In this document: piece after piece, positions 12,110 to 23,538 of the stretch | Position numbering within the stretch: position 1 is the stretch's first letter | Layout of the letters: every line of letters starts with the position of its first letter | Assembly (NCBI GenBank): GCA_029204045.2 | Contig: CM055066.1 | Span: 44,406,342 to 44,470,341, forward strand | DNA length: 64,000 nt | Reading direction: 5' to 3' | Source of the DNA: Tillandsia leiboldiana | Lineage: Eukaryota > Streptophyta > Magnoliopsida > Poales > Bromeliaceae | Translations under genes and position numbers: made by a program | Notes under the pieces: generated by a model | What the model was told of the DNA's origin: nothing | The model's input: the letters and a program-made list of their open reading frames with translations, nothing else | The model's database searches: none

Positions 12110-12340
12110 GCGGTTCGAACTGGATAAGTCTGATTCGGACTGTCGCCTTTTGACATAAAATTTCCAAAACACAGGTTCGGGGTCCGGACTGAAATTGGCT
12201 GATCCGGACTGATTCATGCGATTCAACATACACAAGGTTCGGGGTCCGGACTGGAAAGGGGATGATCTGGACTAGAATTACGCATGAATCAAACCATGTT
12301 CGGGGTCCGGACTGGATGATCCTGATCCGGATCCCGAACA
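12110..12340 (-). repeat. Paired TCCGGA motifs in outer SIRE LTR
   Basis: The same cluster as in the solo LTR, read on the minus strand, with 20-21 bp within pairs and CCCCGAAC following several of them. One copy has decayed to TCCAGA, but its spacing is kept. Confidence 0.85.
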
Positions 12341-12558
12341 CTCAAAATGTCCAGTTTTTTATTTTATGCAATGAAAATTATTCCAAGTGTTTCTAAACTA
12401 TAAGAATGTATTCAGATCACCAAAAATATTTAGTCAAACATACTGATCCTTTTGAATCCATTCTTCTTGAGATTGATGTATGTGATCCACAATTCTTCAA
12501 CTTCAATCTTCAAGACACAAAACACTTCACGAAATACGCCAATACAAAATCCTTAACA

Positions 12559-12573
12559 ATCTCCCCCTTTGGC
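12559..12573 (-). other. Polypurine tract of the SIRE element
   Basis: Minus strand GCCAAAGGGGGAGAT directly precedes the LTR start at 12558, the standard copia arrangement. Confidence 0.9.
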
Positions 12574-13321
12574 GGTTTCGTGACAAAACATGTAATCCAC
12601 TTAAAATAAACAAAAAGATATTTTTGTTACTATCACCATACAATAAACATTCACATGAATGGTCCAAATAAAAGTAAATATAAGAGATAAACTCCTAATA
12701 CAAACTCTAGACTTAGACGCTTGTACTCTCTGCAAAAGAAACAATTCTTGACAAAATAAATCATTAGATACCTCAAGAATTTAAAACTTCAATAAGCAAT
12801 CAGAGAGATAGAGTTTATACTCATATAACTTATGACATTATTTAATTAGATATGTATGAAAGTAGTCAATCACAGATTCACATATCATATATCTATAAAG
12901 TTCCAAATGGCATAGTTCAAAGTTCACAAAAGTTAAGATATTGATACCTACCTATCATACCTACCTGTCACTTGTTCTTGTCCTATCTACCAACTTGGTA
13001 AAAGTTAGAATATTACAAACCCAAATAGTTAGTAGTTAGTTAGGTAGTCATTCAAGTCTCACCTTACTTGTTCTCAGTTCTCAGTTTTCTCTCCCCCTTT
13101 TTGTCACACAAACTAGCCAAATAAAATGTAAGGAGGAATTGCAATGTTCAGATAACCAAAAAAAAAATGCAAAAGAGAAACTGTTAGAAGAAAGACATAA
13201 CCAGAAATTACTCTGAACCGGAGACTTCGGAGCTGCTACAACCCAGCTTTGCAAAAATCTTCTTAACCAACTTGGTCAATGACTTGTACTTCTTCTTCAA
13301 GTCCACTTGGGCTGCAGTAAT
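12574..13321. other. SIRE 3' untranslated spacer with a second PPT-like tract
   Basis: About 750 bp, AT-rich, without a supported ORF. Minus strand 13102-13089 reads AAAAAGGGGGAGAG, a second purine tract like the one at 12559. Several PPT copies before the 3' LTR are a recognised trait of Sirevirus-type copia elements. Nothing else is recognisable. Confidence 0.7.
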
Positions 13322-14700
13322 TTATTGCAGGTCAAGAGAAATTTGACCTTGTTCAATTGAGAGTCGCTCCTGTTCAGAAGAAAGTCTTTGCTGTTCACGA
13401 TAAATTGATGTTACAAAGGCTTCATCCTCTGAGGTCTCGAAAAGTCCTGGTCCTGAAGCTGCTGCTTGTTGAGTTGCTTGTTGTGCTGTTGCTGTTGTTG
13501 CTGTTGCTGCTTGGTGGGAGGAGGTCGAAGGTCGCTTGCGTCGAGGTGGGGTTGGTCTCTCATCTGGTTGACGAGGAAGTGACTTCACAATTGTCGAGTC
13601 ATTAATTATCCCCAAACTATGCATATAAGTTGACGAACGAATGTCGATGTCAAACTTCCTTAAAATCCGCATAATGATCATGGGAAAGGGAAGTCGCTCT
13701 GTTGGATGTGGATGCTCCACATACCTCGCCATCCTCGACCAGATAAGATAAGGAATGTTGATATTCAACCCTCGAGCTGCGCTAGGATGTCCTAAAAGAT
13801 ATAAATAAAGCATCCTATCCCAACGCAAAACCTTCGTTTGCATGTTCGGCATTATATTGTAACAAACAATGAAGTTAAGAAAACGGTATTCAGATTTGAG
13901 TTCTTTAAATAATACTGAGTTTCCAGCCGAGCGTGTGTCCGGCATACATATGCCATCCACCACAATCCTCCATGCAATCGATGAAGAAATCTGGCCCTTC
14001 AAGTAATGTGTCCCGACAAGCTGAGATGGCATACCCAATACTTCTCCTATCAGCTGGGAGTAATGGTAAGTTTCTTGTTCCGGATCGAAGTGTGATACTT
14101 CATAGGTCCACCCTCATTTTCTTGAAGCTGCTGTGCACAGGTATAAAAAGTCCTTACCAAATGAAGACAATATCCAGAAGTCTCTGGAAAGTGGCAAATT
14201 TGAGAAAAATTGACTTGATCAAACAAAGTTTCGAAAGCCGGTGAACGATCTTGAAGAGCCGCGACGTTTACATGTCGTTCACCGATGCACTCTCGGTTCT
14301 CAAAAGCCTTCATCATATCTGAGTTTATTTGAATGACATCTTCTTCAACATGAGGTTGCTCGCTGGCAAGTGGTTCCTCGATCTCAATTCCACGAGATCG
14401 GCCTCTTTTCCTTGCAACACTTTTTCTTTTCATTGAAATTATTTTCATCGGAGCCTTTCCTTTTTCTGCAGCTGATGGTGGAGTCTTTGCTTTTTCTAAA
14501 GCTGGGGCTTTGCCCTTTGAAGCAGAAGATGCTTTGGCTACAGCTTCAGTTAATTGCTCCCATTCTTCGGACTCAGTTTCCGAATCGTCCAAAGAAACAA
14601 ACTCTCCCTCTTCTTGATTCTTCCTTGCTCTTTTTAGTTTGTTGGTCACTCGTGTGCTGACCAGAGCAGTTGTGAACACAATAATCCAGCCAAACACCAT
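13322..14700 (-). pseudogene. SIRE env-like ORF ('putative plant transposon protein' type)
   Basis: Two in-frame pieces. 14700-14050 starts MVFGWIIVFT, has acidic (SLDDSETESEEWEQ) and basic (KRKSVARKRGRSRG) stretches, and enters a domain with FETLFDQVNF and LVRTFYT. 14038-13322 continues with LGHPSAARGLNINIPYLIWSRMARY and ERLPFPMIIMRIL, then a Pro/Arg and Gln/Ala-rich tail and a short heptad-like Glu/Gln end. The order matches the plant family usually named putative plant transposon protein (from memory). Adjacent stop codons near 14045 separate the pieces, so it is broken. Position after pol and before the PPT and LTR fits the additional ORF of SIRE elements. No clear signal peptide; hydrophobic only at the first 15 residues. 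Its role is unproven in this family. Confidence 0.75.
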
Positions 14701-15169
14701 TGTTGCCAGAATTTTAAAAGTTTGGTCCTGTGAGCAAGAACTCTAAAACATGAAAAAGTTGTTTAATTCCAAAAATTTGAAAAATTATATCCAAGCAATC
14801 CTTAGCACATGTAGAAGCTAGGAATTAAGAGAATTTTGCAAAAAGAATTGAGAAAATAGATCAATTTCTCATATCTTGAAAAATCCCAAAAATTGCCCTA
14901 AAATCGAAATTTATGAAATCGATGTCCAAAAATCTGTTTAGACAATAAACAACAAGCATAGAAACAATGCTCAGGCATCTAGAGTTCAGATTTCAAAAAA
15001 AAAATGATCAAAAACCGTGCAAAAATGAAATCATAGCATGAAATCCATCACGTTTTGAAGAACACAAGCAAAAACTGTGAATAAACCGAGTTTTGATCAA
15101 AAAAACTTACTTGGATCGAGTGAAGTGAAGTGAAGAAAGATCCAAAAGCTAGATTCTAGAGAGAGAAAT
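14701..15169. other. Spacer between pol and env-like ORF, left part, ending in the LARD TSD
   Basis: AT-rich non-coding. The last five bases, GAAAT (15165-15169), are repeated at 36720-36724 after the LARD 3' LTR. The other half of this spacer is 36725-37813. Confidence 0.8.
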
Positions 15170-15297
15170 TGTAATGTACCAGATTTATGGTATATAAATA
15201 ATATAAATAAAAATGGTATGAAATACTATTTTTATTGGATTCGGAGAAAAGTGCTAAATTATGATTTATTCAAAAATAGGGGAGAGTGTAGTACATC

Positions 15298-15852
15298 GAT
15301 TTCCGCGAAAAGGCGAAGTTCAGCAAAAATACTTGTAACGCATTTCAAATGTAATTACAAGTGAGTTGGAAGCATTGCGAATCGATGCAAAAGTCATCGA
15401 GTCGAAAAGTGAGTTGGAGTTGAGAATTTGAAGCTTAGGTCATTGTGCGGCGATTTCCGCAAAAAGAACGAAATTCAGCAAAAATACTTGTAACACATTT
15501 CAAATGTGATTACAAGTGAGTTGGAAGCATTTCGAATCGATACACAAGTCATCGAGTCGAAAAGTGAGTTGGAGTTGAGAAATTGAAGCTTCAATTGTGA
15601 AGCATAGGTCCTTGTTTGGCGATTTCCGCAAAAAGTGCGAAATTCAGCAAGAATACTTGTAACACATTTCAAATGTAATTACAAGTGAGTTGAAAGCATT
15701 TCGAATCGATACAAAAGTCATCGAGTCGAAAAGTGAGTTGTAGTTGGAAATCGAAGCTTCAAGCTTGTAAACGGTAGACCCACGTTCGCCGAATTCGCAA
15801 AATGGCGAAATGCGGCGAGAAGACTTGTAACATGTTTTAAATATGATTACAG
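15298..15852 (+). repeat. Tandem repeat I of LARD LTR (about 160 bp x4)
   Basis: Units start near 15298, 15448, 15618 and 15784 (GATTTCCGCAAAAAG...). Each holds a palindrome of the form ACTTGTAA...CATTTcAAATG...TTACAAGT. In unit 2 (15486-15517) the inner arms CACATTT/AAATGTG are perfect. Confidence 0.9.
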
Positions 15853-15939
15853 TCGAGTTCGGTGCGTTTCGGGCTGACGTGAAGGGCATCGGGTCGAAAA
15901 GTGACTTGAACCCCAAGGACTTAGCAAATTCTGGAATTT

Positions 15940-16450
15940 CTGAAATTCGTAAATTCTGAAACTGCAGTTTTTGACAGTGCAGTTTATCGCGAAGCTTTTT
16001 CGGGGCTCTCTTTCGAAGGCTTAGAGTGGGCCAAAAATTTAAAAGAAATCGTGGGGTGTCTAACAAAAGTTTTCTGAGCAAAAGGGGTGAAAAACCTAGG
16101 TGAGCAATTAAGGAAAAATTGGAGAACGAAGCGAAGAAAAATGCTTCGTAAATTCTGAAACTGCAGTTTTTGACAGTGCAGTTTATCGCAAAGCTTTTTC
16201 GGGGCTCTCTTTCGAAGGCTTAGAGTGGCCCAAAAATTTAAAAGAAATCGTGAGGTGTCTCACAAAAGTTTTCTGAGCAAAAGAGGTGAAAAACCTAGGT
16301 GAGCGATTAAGGAAAAATTGGAGAACGAAGCGAAGAAAAATGCTTCGTAAATTCTGAAACTGCAGTTTTTGACAGTGCAGTTTATCGCAAAGCTTTTTCG
16401 GGGCTCTCTTTAGAGGGCTTAGAGTAGTCCAAAAATTTAAACAAAATCGT
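15940..16450 (+). repeat. Tandem repeat II of LARD LTR (about 193 bp x3)
   Basis: Units beginning near 15950, 16143 and 16338 with AAATTCTGAAACTGCAG. Each contains the inverted repeat AAACTGCA/TGCAGTTT (11-nt loop) and GGGGCTCTCTTTCGA; CGAAGC/GCTTCG arms lie at the unit joins. Confidence 0.9.
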
Positions 16451-16667
16451 GGGAAGTTTAAGAAAAATTTGTAGATTAAAGGGGAGAAGAAAAATTACAA
16501 TTTTGATTTCCCAGTTGACGGAAAAACGCGGAGAAAGTGGGGTATCCGAAATTGCTCACTGCAGGGGAAAAACTGCAGGAAACAGGGGCAATTTTGGGAA
16601 TTTAATTGTTAGTTGGGGCATTTTAGTAAATTCACCATTTCCCCCCAACCACCCACCTGCAGGAATT

Positions 16668-16705
<38 letters not shown>

Positions 16706-16830
16706 TTCTCTCTCTTTCCTGCTGGAGCAAGAAACGAAAGAAAAAGAAGGAGAAGAAGAAGAGATAGAGAAGAAGAAAGAGAAAGAAAGAAAAGGAAAGC
16801 AAAGGAGAAGAAGAAGGTGCAGCAGCAAGC
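16668..16830 (+). repeat. CT microsatellite followed by GA-rich tract
   Basis: (CT)n at about 16671-16715 followed by GAAAGAAAAAGAAGGAG-type purines to about 16815. The CT length differs between LTR copies. It creates false Ser/Leu-rich and Arg/Glu-rich ORFs on both strands. Confidence 0.95.
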
Positions 16831-16955
16831 CTTCTCTTGGCTGCTGCTTCTGGATGCATCTCGAGACTTGGGGAAGCTTGAAGAGAGCATTTAGAAGCCC
16901 TCCAAAGTGTGCTCCCACTCCTCTTCATCCTTCCCTCTTGATCAAAGACATCAAA

Positions 16956-17272
16956 AGAGGTTTCTTATGAACCAAGTAGAGGGTGTTTTGGAGCATTCCA
17001 AAGGGGAACACCATTTACTGCTTGTCTTTTGATCAAGAGAATATTAAAAGAGAAAAATCTTGGAGACTAAGAGATCGACTTTTGTTCTCTTTCGAGAACA
17101 AAGAGAATTATCGAGGTTTCTTATGAACCAAGTAGAGGGTGTTTTGGAGCATTCCAAAGGGGAACACCATTTACTGCTTGTCTTTTGATCAAGAGAATAT
17201 TAAAAGAGAAAATCTTGGAGACTAAGAGATCGACTTTTGTTCTCTTTCGAGAACAAAGAGAATTATCGAGGT
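16956..17272 (+). repeat. Tandem repeat III of LARD LTR (about 155 bp x2)
   Basis: Two nearly identical units (16956 and 17112), each GAGGTTTCTTATGAACC... ending AATTATCGAGG. Confidence 0.9.
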
Positions 17273-18207
17273 GGGGGATTCTGCCGAAATTGGGTGACCT
17301 CTCCCCTTGCTCCTTTGCTTTCGATCCAGAAGCATGATAGTAGCCTGTTAGAGGCGTTAGGGAATTATGATAGTAATTGCATGCGTAGTGAATAAATGCT
17401 ATTCTATGATGGATATGAAAATAATTACATGCGTAGAAGTAAACAATTAATTATTATTGTGATCATCCTAGGGTGTAACCCTAGGAACCATGTGAAAGTA
17501 CAAGGGAAAAGAGATGCATGATGGTAGTGAGACTTAGGAGAAAACCTAGATTTAGGTCTAATGAGTGGCATGATGAACTAGGAGAATACACCTAGATGGA
17601 CGTGTGGCATTACCTTAGGAAAATAACCTAAGGTTGAGAATAGAGTGTTCAACATAGAGTCAGAGAACTCTAGGTTAAACAGATTATGGAACTTATGTAA
17701 AGGAACCTAAGGCGAACTAGTGGAATTAAACTCTAGTGATGAAATAGAGTTAGTGCAACCCTAAGTTAAACATGGAACAGGAAAATAGAGTTAGTATAAC
17801 TCTAGGATTCAGTGAGAAATCAGGAAAAGGGGGATTAGATCTCCAAGTCATAGAATTAAACAAATATAATCCTAGAAAGTCATAGGCCGTCTGGGTAAAT
17901 TGACAAATAATTTAACTCCAATCTGAGTTAAATAAAGGAAAGGAAAATAGGGAAATAGAGTTAACAAACTCTAAGTTAGATAAAATTGATAGTAACTAGT
18001 GTCCTTGTGACGTAGTGTAATCTTAAGGGTATTTGAGAACAAGCAAGGAAAAGTTTAAAAGGGGCTAGGATACCAAAGATATTGCCAAGTGGCAAAATAA
18101 GTGTAAATGTAAATGAACAGGATGTTCAAACCTATATTGGTGTTGGAGACACCCAAATTATCCTAGAGTAAAGAACTTAGGATAAAAGAGATAATAGCTC
18201 GAGAGAG

Positions 18208-18345
18208 AGCTAAAAGTAATTAATAAGCAAGACAAGCAAATTGCTCAAGATAGAGCTAAAAGTGATTAATAAGCAAGACAAGCAAATTGCTCAAGATAGA
18301 GCTAAAAGTGATTAATAAGCAAGACAAGCAAATTGCTTGAAATAA
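18208..18345 (+). repeat. 46-bp tandem repeat x3 in LARD LTR
   Basis: Units at 18208, 18254 and 18300: AGCTAAAAGTGATTAATAAG then CAAGACAAGCAAATTGCT. Confidence 0.92.
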
Positions 18346-18387
18346 AAGAGAAAAAGTAAAAGAATAGCATTGAGGCATGAATGCTAA

Positions 18388-18737
18388 CGGGAGGGTTGAG
18401 CATATGTCACTCCCGGGTAGATGAGTGCCAAGGTGCCTTAAACTCATCTGAGCCTAAAGTGTAAAGAGAGTGGTTAAAGAAAGAGAATGATTAATGAAAG
18501 GTAAAAAGGATAAGATAAATACATTGGGCCGAGCACTACGGGAGGCGACGCCACAACCTGTTCTTGTTTGATTGGGGTTGTAGGCATGCGTCTTTTGGAA
18601 CCCTCGGACCCGGCAAATGTAAACTGCAAAAGAAAAGCCTAAATGGCTATTGGGAGGGTTGAGCATAGGTCACTCCCAAGTTAATTAAAGAATTAAGCTA
18701 AGTTGCCAACGGGAGGGTTGAGCATATGTCACTCCCG
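18388..18737 (+). repeat. Three GGGAG/CTCCC stem-loops in LARD LTR
   Basis: Arms CGGGAG/CTCCCG at 18388-18415 and 18710-18737; TTGGGAG/CTCCCAA at 18650-18679. The loop is nearly constant (GGTTGAGCATATGTCA), and the outer pair changes from C:G to T:A with pairing kept. Confidence 0.85.
18550..18585 (+). repeat. Stem-loop with conserved loop, shared with element D
   Basis: GCC-ACAAC pairs with GTTGT-a-GGC around a loop starting CTGTTCTTGTTTG. Element D has the same loop at 51746-51766 with a different but still paired stem (GCCTAGAA/TTCTAGGC). Confidence 0.75.
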
Positions 18738-19344
18738 GGGGAAGTGTGTGAGCAAGACTCAGCTTCCCAAGTAAAGGCAAAACAAAGAGCTAAAGGCAAA
18801 AGAAAAGATAAAGATAAAACGGGCGGACCTACGGTGAAACCAGCCCATGTTGGAGGTACGGGCAGTATCCCTCTCCCGGGTAGAGACCCGTTCGGGACGT
18901 TTCTTCCGTAGGACGGGGTAACACTTGCGGGTGTTATCGGCAACCTTAGAAATCTTATCTTATGGTAGCAGGACTACCGGGCTGGGGCCCGTTGGATAAG
19001 AATTTCCGAGGGTTAACTTGAACTAAAGCACCAGAATGTAAAGAAAAAAAGAGAAAGATAGAGTGGCCAAGGTGGCCGGGTTAGTTGAACCCTGTATATA
19101 GCGGCATAGTGGCCGAGTTGGTGCTTAGCAGCCTAGTGTGGCTAGACAGTGTAGTGCTGGGTCGATGAGTATACACAGATAGTGTAGTGATATATTATAT
19201 AGCATAGCCGCATTTTGATATTGAGGATTTTAGTTTCCTAGCACTATTATTATTGCTTCCATTGGACCAAGTGGTGTAGGACACTTTTTCTCGGTGGTTG
19301 AACCCACTGGGAACTCTGTCGGAGTTCTCACACCCCTTGGGTGA

Positions 19345-19361
19345 CCCCCCCCCCCCCCCCC
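19345..19361 (+). repeat. Poly-C run
   Basis: 17 consecutive C; the length varies between the assembled copies (near 5513, 29407 and 36261), as expected of sequencing error or slippage. Confidence 0.95.
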
Positions 19362-19813
19362 ACAGGTTCGGGTCGGATACAGCGGACGAGACGGTTCAGA
19401 TGCAGACGGCGAGGCATACGTCAGGGGCAAGGGCCCAGCAGCATAGAGACCTAGAGGGTCTAGCAGAGGTATCCCTTTTATATATTTCTTGAGTGAACCT
19501 TGTCTGGTGAGGAATTTATGTAAAGGAATTGTAATAATTTTATTTGCAAGTTCAGAAATGTAAAGTGTAATAAATTTAAGTTATGGTTCACTCTTGTATG
19601 CTTTCATTATCGCTTAAACTGTTTGTTTATAAAATGAAAGTTCAAATTTATAGTGATTTTCAGTACTCTAATATTGAGCTTCCGCATATACTTGTTGTAT
19701 GATTATGGATGTTACCGTTCCTTTCGGGTAGTGAAAGGTCATACCCGATTGGCGGGTCTGTTGGCGTGCCCGAACCGTACAAATTGGCGGACTCGGGGCG
19801 TGACAGATTAGAG

Positions 19814-19826
19814 TGGTATCAGAGCC
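19814..19826 (+). other. LARD primer-binding site (initiator tRNA-Met)
   Basis: TGGTATCAGAGCC, complementary to the 3' end of plant initiator tRNA-Met, 8 bases after the 5' LTR end at 19805. Primes minus-strand cDNA. Confidence 0.93.
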
Positions 19827-19982
19827 TAGGAATAGTCCTAGGTCGTTGCAACCTTAGGGAGACCCTAGGGATTAGCACGAGAGAGTGTGTTGATTATTGG
19901 GCAAAAGTATTTGATTGGGTATTGTAGTTCCCAAAAAGGATGTTGGGACTGATCGAGGGTGACGAGCTTTCATTCTTCGGAT

Positions 19983-20008
19983 ATTACGTTGGCGGCCGAC
20001 AACGTAAT
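19983..20008 (+). promoter_or_regulatory. Leader stem-loop (candidate packaging/dimerisation signal)
   Basis: Perfect 9-bp stem ATTACGTTG/CAACGTAAT with loop GCGGCCGA, starting 177 nt after the interior begins. D has ATTATGTTG/CAACATAAT with loop GCTGCCGA at the same distance. The one stem difference is compensated. Function is inferred only. Confidence 0.7.
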
Positions 20009-22004
20009 GTTGGAGATGAAAAGGAGTACCCTCTCATACTTTCGCATGATTGGGTCGACGAGCCTTTTTGTCGGTATATAGACTGCGCGTTGCTCAAACG
20101 GCTAAGTTTGGGCTGGTTGTTTCGTTGTGGTGTGCATATTAGCGATGACACCACATAGAGAGACGTATCTGTATTGACTCGAGTCACGAGAGGGCTCGGG
20201 GTCGAACAAGGTACACGAGCTGTGATAGAGGGTGGCCGCACTTATTAGTGTGGTCCAGCAGCAGATGAACCTTCTCGCCGATAGGCGAAAATTTTCTGCC
20301 GGTAGGGGGGCGGATTCCGACGCCTAGGGGTGGCGTCAAGGCGATAGTCGAAGCAGATCGATAGGCTCCAGTGGCTGATAGCACAGCAAGCTGGGGCTGC
20401 ATAAATGACGCATGAGCATACGGCGTTGCCGCATGTAGGGGCAATAGTAGAGCGAGTGGCAGTGGCCGCCGAACTTTTGTCGGCGCAGCCAACACCTTCA
20501 GCATAGGGTGTTTTATGCTTATGTCAGCTAGGTTGCTGGCAAAGTATGGTTAGTAAGGTCCAGTGAGAGACTGACTCGCGAGGTAAATGGTGATCGCTAT
20601 GTCGCGAGAGCCAAGTTGCTGTGCCCTAAGGGTTAGGGCAAGAAAGATTTACGGGCCAGGCGGCGTGAGTTCGCCCCTGATGACGGAGTGACTGTGTGGC
20701 GTGTTGCTTGTGGCTAGGTTGCCACGTAGTAGTGTTGGTGAGGCCTAGAGTAGGCTTCAGGATGCGAGAACCTCTCGAAAGAGCGAGAGTTTTGTGGCGC
20801 TGTTCTGATGGATCGGTGTAATGGCGAGGATTGCCACCGCAGGATTTGCGAGTTAATCACCAGAGTTGGGGAACAGTCGTTGTGATGCCTCAACCTAGTT
20901 GGGAGAGGTGTACAGGAGTCATACGCGTGTTTAAGCAAGTTGCTTAACACTAGATATTTGCGAGTTAACATGGGGGCGCTGGATGCCCAACTGTTCGGGT
21001 GCTCATGGAGCACAGGTACCGTTTAGCCAGAGAGGGCTGATTAGGTGGCGTATTAGCCTTTGCCCAGTGTGGCCAGAGTTGATAAAGAGTTCGGGTCGTG
21101 GATTGACGACTAGTTGGTTGGTTTTGCTCAGTGAGTATAGTGGTCGCGTGGCGACGATTAACGGGTTCGCTTGGGGACGATCCGTGCCTGGACCATGTTT
21201 GTGGACTGTGGGCCTGTAGCCCAGTGGGCAGGCGCAGTCGGCTGTGAGAGACAGCGGCCCGAGACCTGAGGGCGGGGCATGATAGAGATTTGGTCGGGAC
21301 GATAGTCCGAGCGATGACCCGGGAACACGGAATGCCACGTATGAGCGTTGAGACTGTTAGTATACTGAGAGCGTTATATGACCAGGCCGTAGAGCTAGTG
21401 GTGATTGTGGTACTGTAGCTCCTAGTGGGAGTGTTGGTGTAGTAATCCTAAGTGTGAATCTACCCGTTTGACGATTGGGTCTGTGGGATTAGTTTTCGGC
21501 TATAGGCCCCTATTGGACCGTGGTCTGTGAACCTATTAGTAGTTCGAGATATCGGGTTAGCTGATAACCCGTGGACTTAGAGCACTAGTAGCGTATGTGA
21601 TAGCTGGAAACTCGTGGATTGGCCTTGCCCTCCACATTAGGCAGTGGAGCGACCGAAATATGCGGTAAATGTAATTGGTTGCATATGCAACCTCATTGTG
21701 AAAAGTTGATGGCGGAATTAAAGTGGAAATTTTGCAAGAAAGACGGGGCAATTTGTGGTAATGGAGAGAGCAAGTGCTCAACTGTGCCTTTTACCTATTG
21801 GTGAAAGTGGCCAGCCACCAGGTCTGAGTTTGTCCCTGGATTAAGATAGGGATTCATGAATGAGTTGCTCATGTAGTCTCGCCGAGCAGGCAATTTGAAG
21901 TCGGTCATGATATACAGTGAACCCAGTAGTGAGGGCAAAATTCCTCCCTCTCGATCAAGAAGGAGTCGAGATGTGATTCAAGTTTCGAGGACGAAACTTA
22001 TTTT

Positions 22005-22017
22005 AAGGGGGGTAGAA
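22005..22017 (+). other. LARD polypurine tract
   Basis: AAGGGGGGTAGAA immediately before the LTR start TGTAATG at 22018. Confidence 0.92.
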
Positions 22018-23504
22018 TGTAATGTACCAGATTATGGTATATAAATAATATAAATAAAAATGGTATGAAATACTATTTTTATTGGATTCGGAGAAAAGTG
22101 CTAAATTATGATTTATTCAAAATAGGGGAGAGTGTAGTACATCGATTTCCGCGAAAAGGCGAAGTTCAGCAAAAATACTTGTAACGCATTTCAAATGTAA
22201 TTACAAGTGAGTTGGAAGCATTGCGAATCGATGCAAAAGTCATCGAGTCGAAAAGTGAGTTGGAGTTGAGAATTTGAAGCTTAGGTCATTGTGCGGCGAT
22301 TTCCGCAAAAAGAACGAAATTCAGCAAAAATACTTGTAACACATTTCAAATGTGATTACAAGTGAGTTGGAAGCATTTCGAATCGATACACAAGTCATCG
22401 AGTCGAAAAGTGAGTTGGAGTTGAGAAATTGAAGCTTCAATTGTGAAGCATAGGTCCTTGTTTGGCGATTTCCGCAAAAAGTGCGAAATTCAGCAAGAAT
22501 ACTTGTAACACATTTCAAATGTAATTACAGTGAGTTGAAAGCATTCGAATCGATACAAAAGTCATCGAGTCGAAAAGTGAGTTGTAGTTGGAAATCGAAG
22601 CTTCAAGCTTGTAAACGGTAGACCCACGTTCGCCGAATTCGCAAAATGGCGAAATGCGGCGAGAAGACTTGTAACATGTTTTAAATATGATTACAGTCGA
22701 GTTCGGTGCGTTCGGGCTGACGCGAAGGGCATCGGGTCGAAAAGTGACTTGAACCCCAAGGACTTAGCAAATTCTGGAATTTCTGAAATTCGTAAATTCT
22801 GAAACTGCAGTTTTTGACAGTGCAGTTATCGCGAAGCTTTTTCGGGCTCTCTTTCGAAGGCTTAGAGTGGGCCAAAAATTTAAAAGAAATCGTGGGGTGT
22901 CTAACAAAGTTTTCTGAGCAAAAGGGGTGAAAAACCTAGGTGAGCAATTAAGGAAAAATTGGAGAACGAAGCAAGAAAAATGCTTCGTAATTCTGAAACT
23001 GCAGTTTTTGACAGTGCAGTTTATCGCAAAGCTTTTTCGGGGCTCTCTTTCGAAGGCTTAGAGTGGCCCAAAATTTAAAAGAAATCGTGAGGTGTCTCAC
23101 AAAAGTTTTCTGAGCAAAAGAGGTGAAAAACCTAGGTGAGCGATTAAGGAAAAATTGGAGAACGAAGCGAAGAAAAATGCTTCGTAAATTCTGAAACTGC
23201 AGTTTTTGACAGTGCAGTTTATCGCAAAGCTTTTTCGGGGCTCTCTTTCGAGGGCTTAGAGTAGTCCAAAATTTAAACAAAATCGTGGGAAGTTTAAGAA
23301 AAATTTGTAGATTAAAGGGGAGAAGAAAAATTACAATTTTGATTTCCCAGTTGACGGAAAAAACGCGGAGAAAGTGGGGTAATCCGAAATTGCTCACTGC
23401 AGGGAAAAACTGCAGGAAACAGGGGCAATTTTGGGAATTTAATTGTTAGTTGGGGCATTTTAGTAAATTCACCATTTCCCCCCAACCACCCACCTGCAGG
23501 AATT

Positions 23505-23538
<34 letters not shown>

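Larger units (their letters stand above)
10051..12558 (-). mobile_element. SIRE-like 3' LTR (outer element), interrupted and truncated
   Basis: On the minus strand the LTR begins TGTTAAGGATTTTG at 12558, directly after the PPT, and runs to 11757. It is interrupted by a plus-strand solo LTR of the same family (10494-11756) and resumes at 10493 down to about 10051. Its last part, about 70 bp ending in CCCACA in the intact solo copy, is missing, and Tekay LTR sequence follows directly. This is the 3' LTR of the minus-strand element whose gag, pol and env-like parts lie to the right. Confidence 0.85.
15170..19805 (+). mobile_element. LARD 5' LTR
   Basis: 4636 bp, TGTAATGTACC...GGGCGTGACA. A mosaic of tandem repeats: about 160 bp x4, about 193 bp x3, a CT/GA tract, about 155 bp x2 and 46 bp x3, plus three GGGAG hairpins and a run of 17 C. 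A possible TATA (TGTATATAGC) is near 19093. It differs from the 3' LTR by only a few substitutions (T15880 vs C32793; G16133 vs A33046; AG vs CG near 16411 vs 33323), which points to a recent insertion. Confidence 0.9.
19806..22017 (+). mobile_element. LARD interior, no coding capacity
   Basis: 2212 bp between the LTRs with no gag, protease, integrase or RT motif in any frame; the longest ORFs (about 110 codons) resemble nothing. The first 250 bp align in order with the leader of element D (PBS, CCTAGG stem, hairpin at 177 nt, GATTGGGTCG). The last 60 bp (GTTTCGAGGACGAAACTTA then the PPT) are the usual gypsy end. It looks like a leader and 3' end kept for replication in trans, with the middle of unknown origin. 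Confidence 0.85.

Noticed and set aside
19806..22017. Hidden host gene in the LARD interior
   Set aside because: Only short ORFs in all frames (up to about 110 codons), none with a recognisable motif, and stops throughout.
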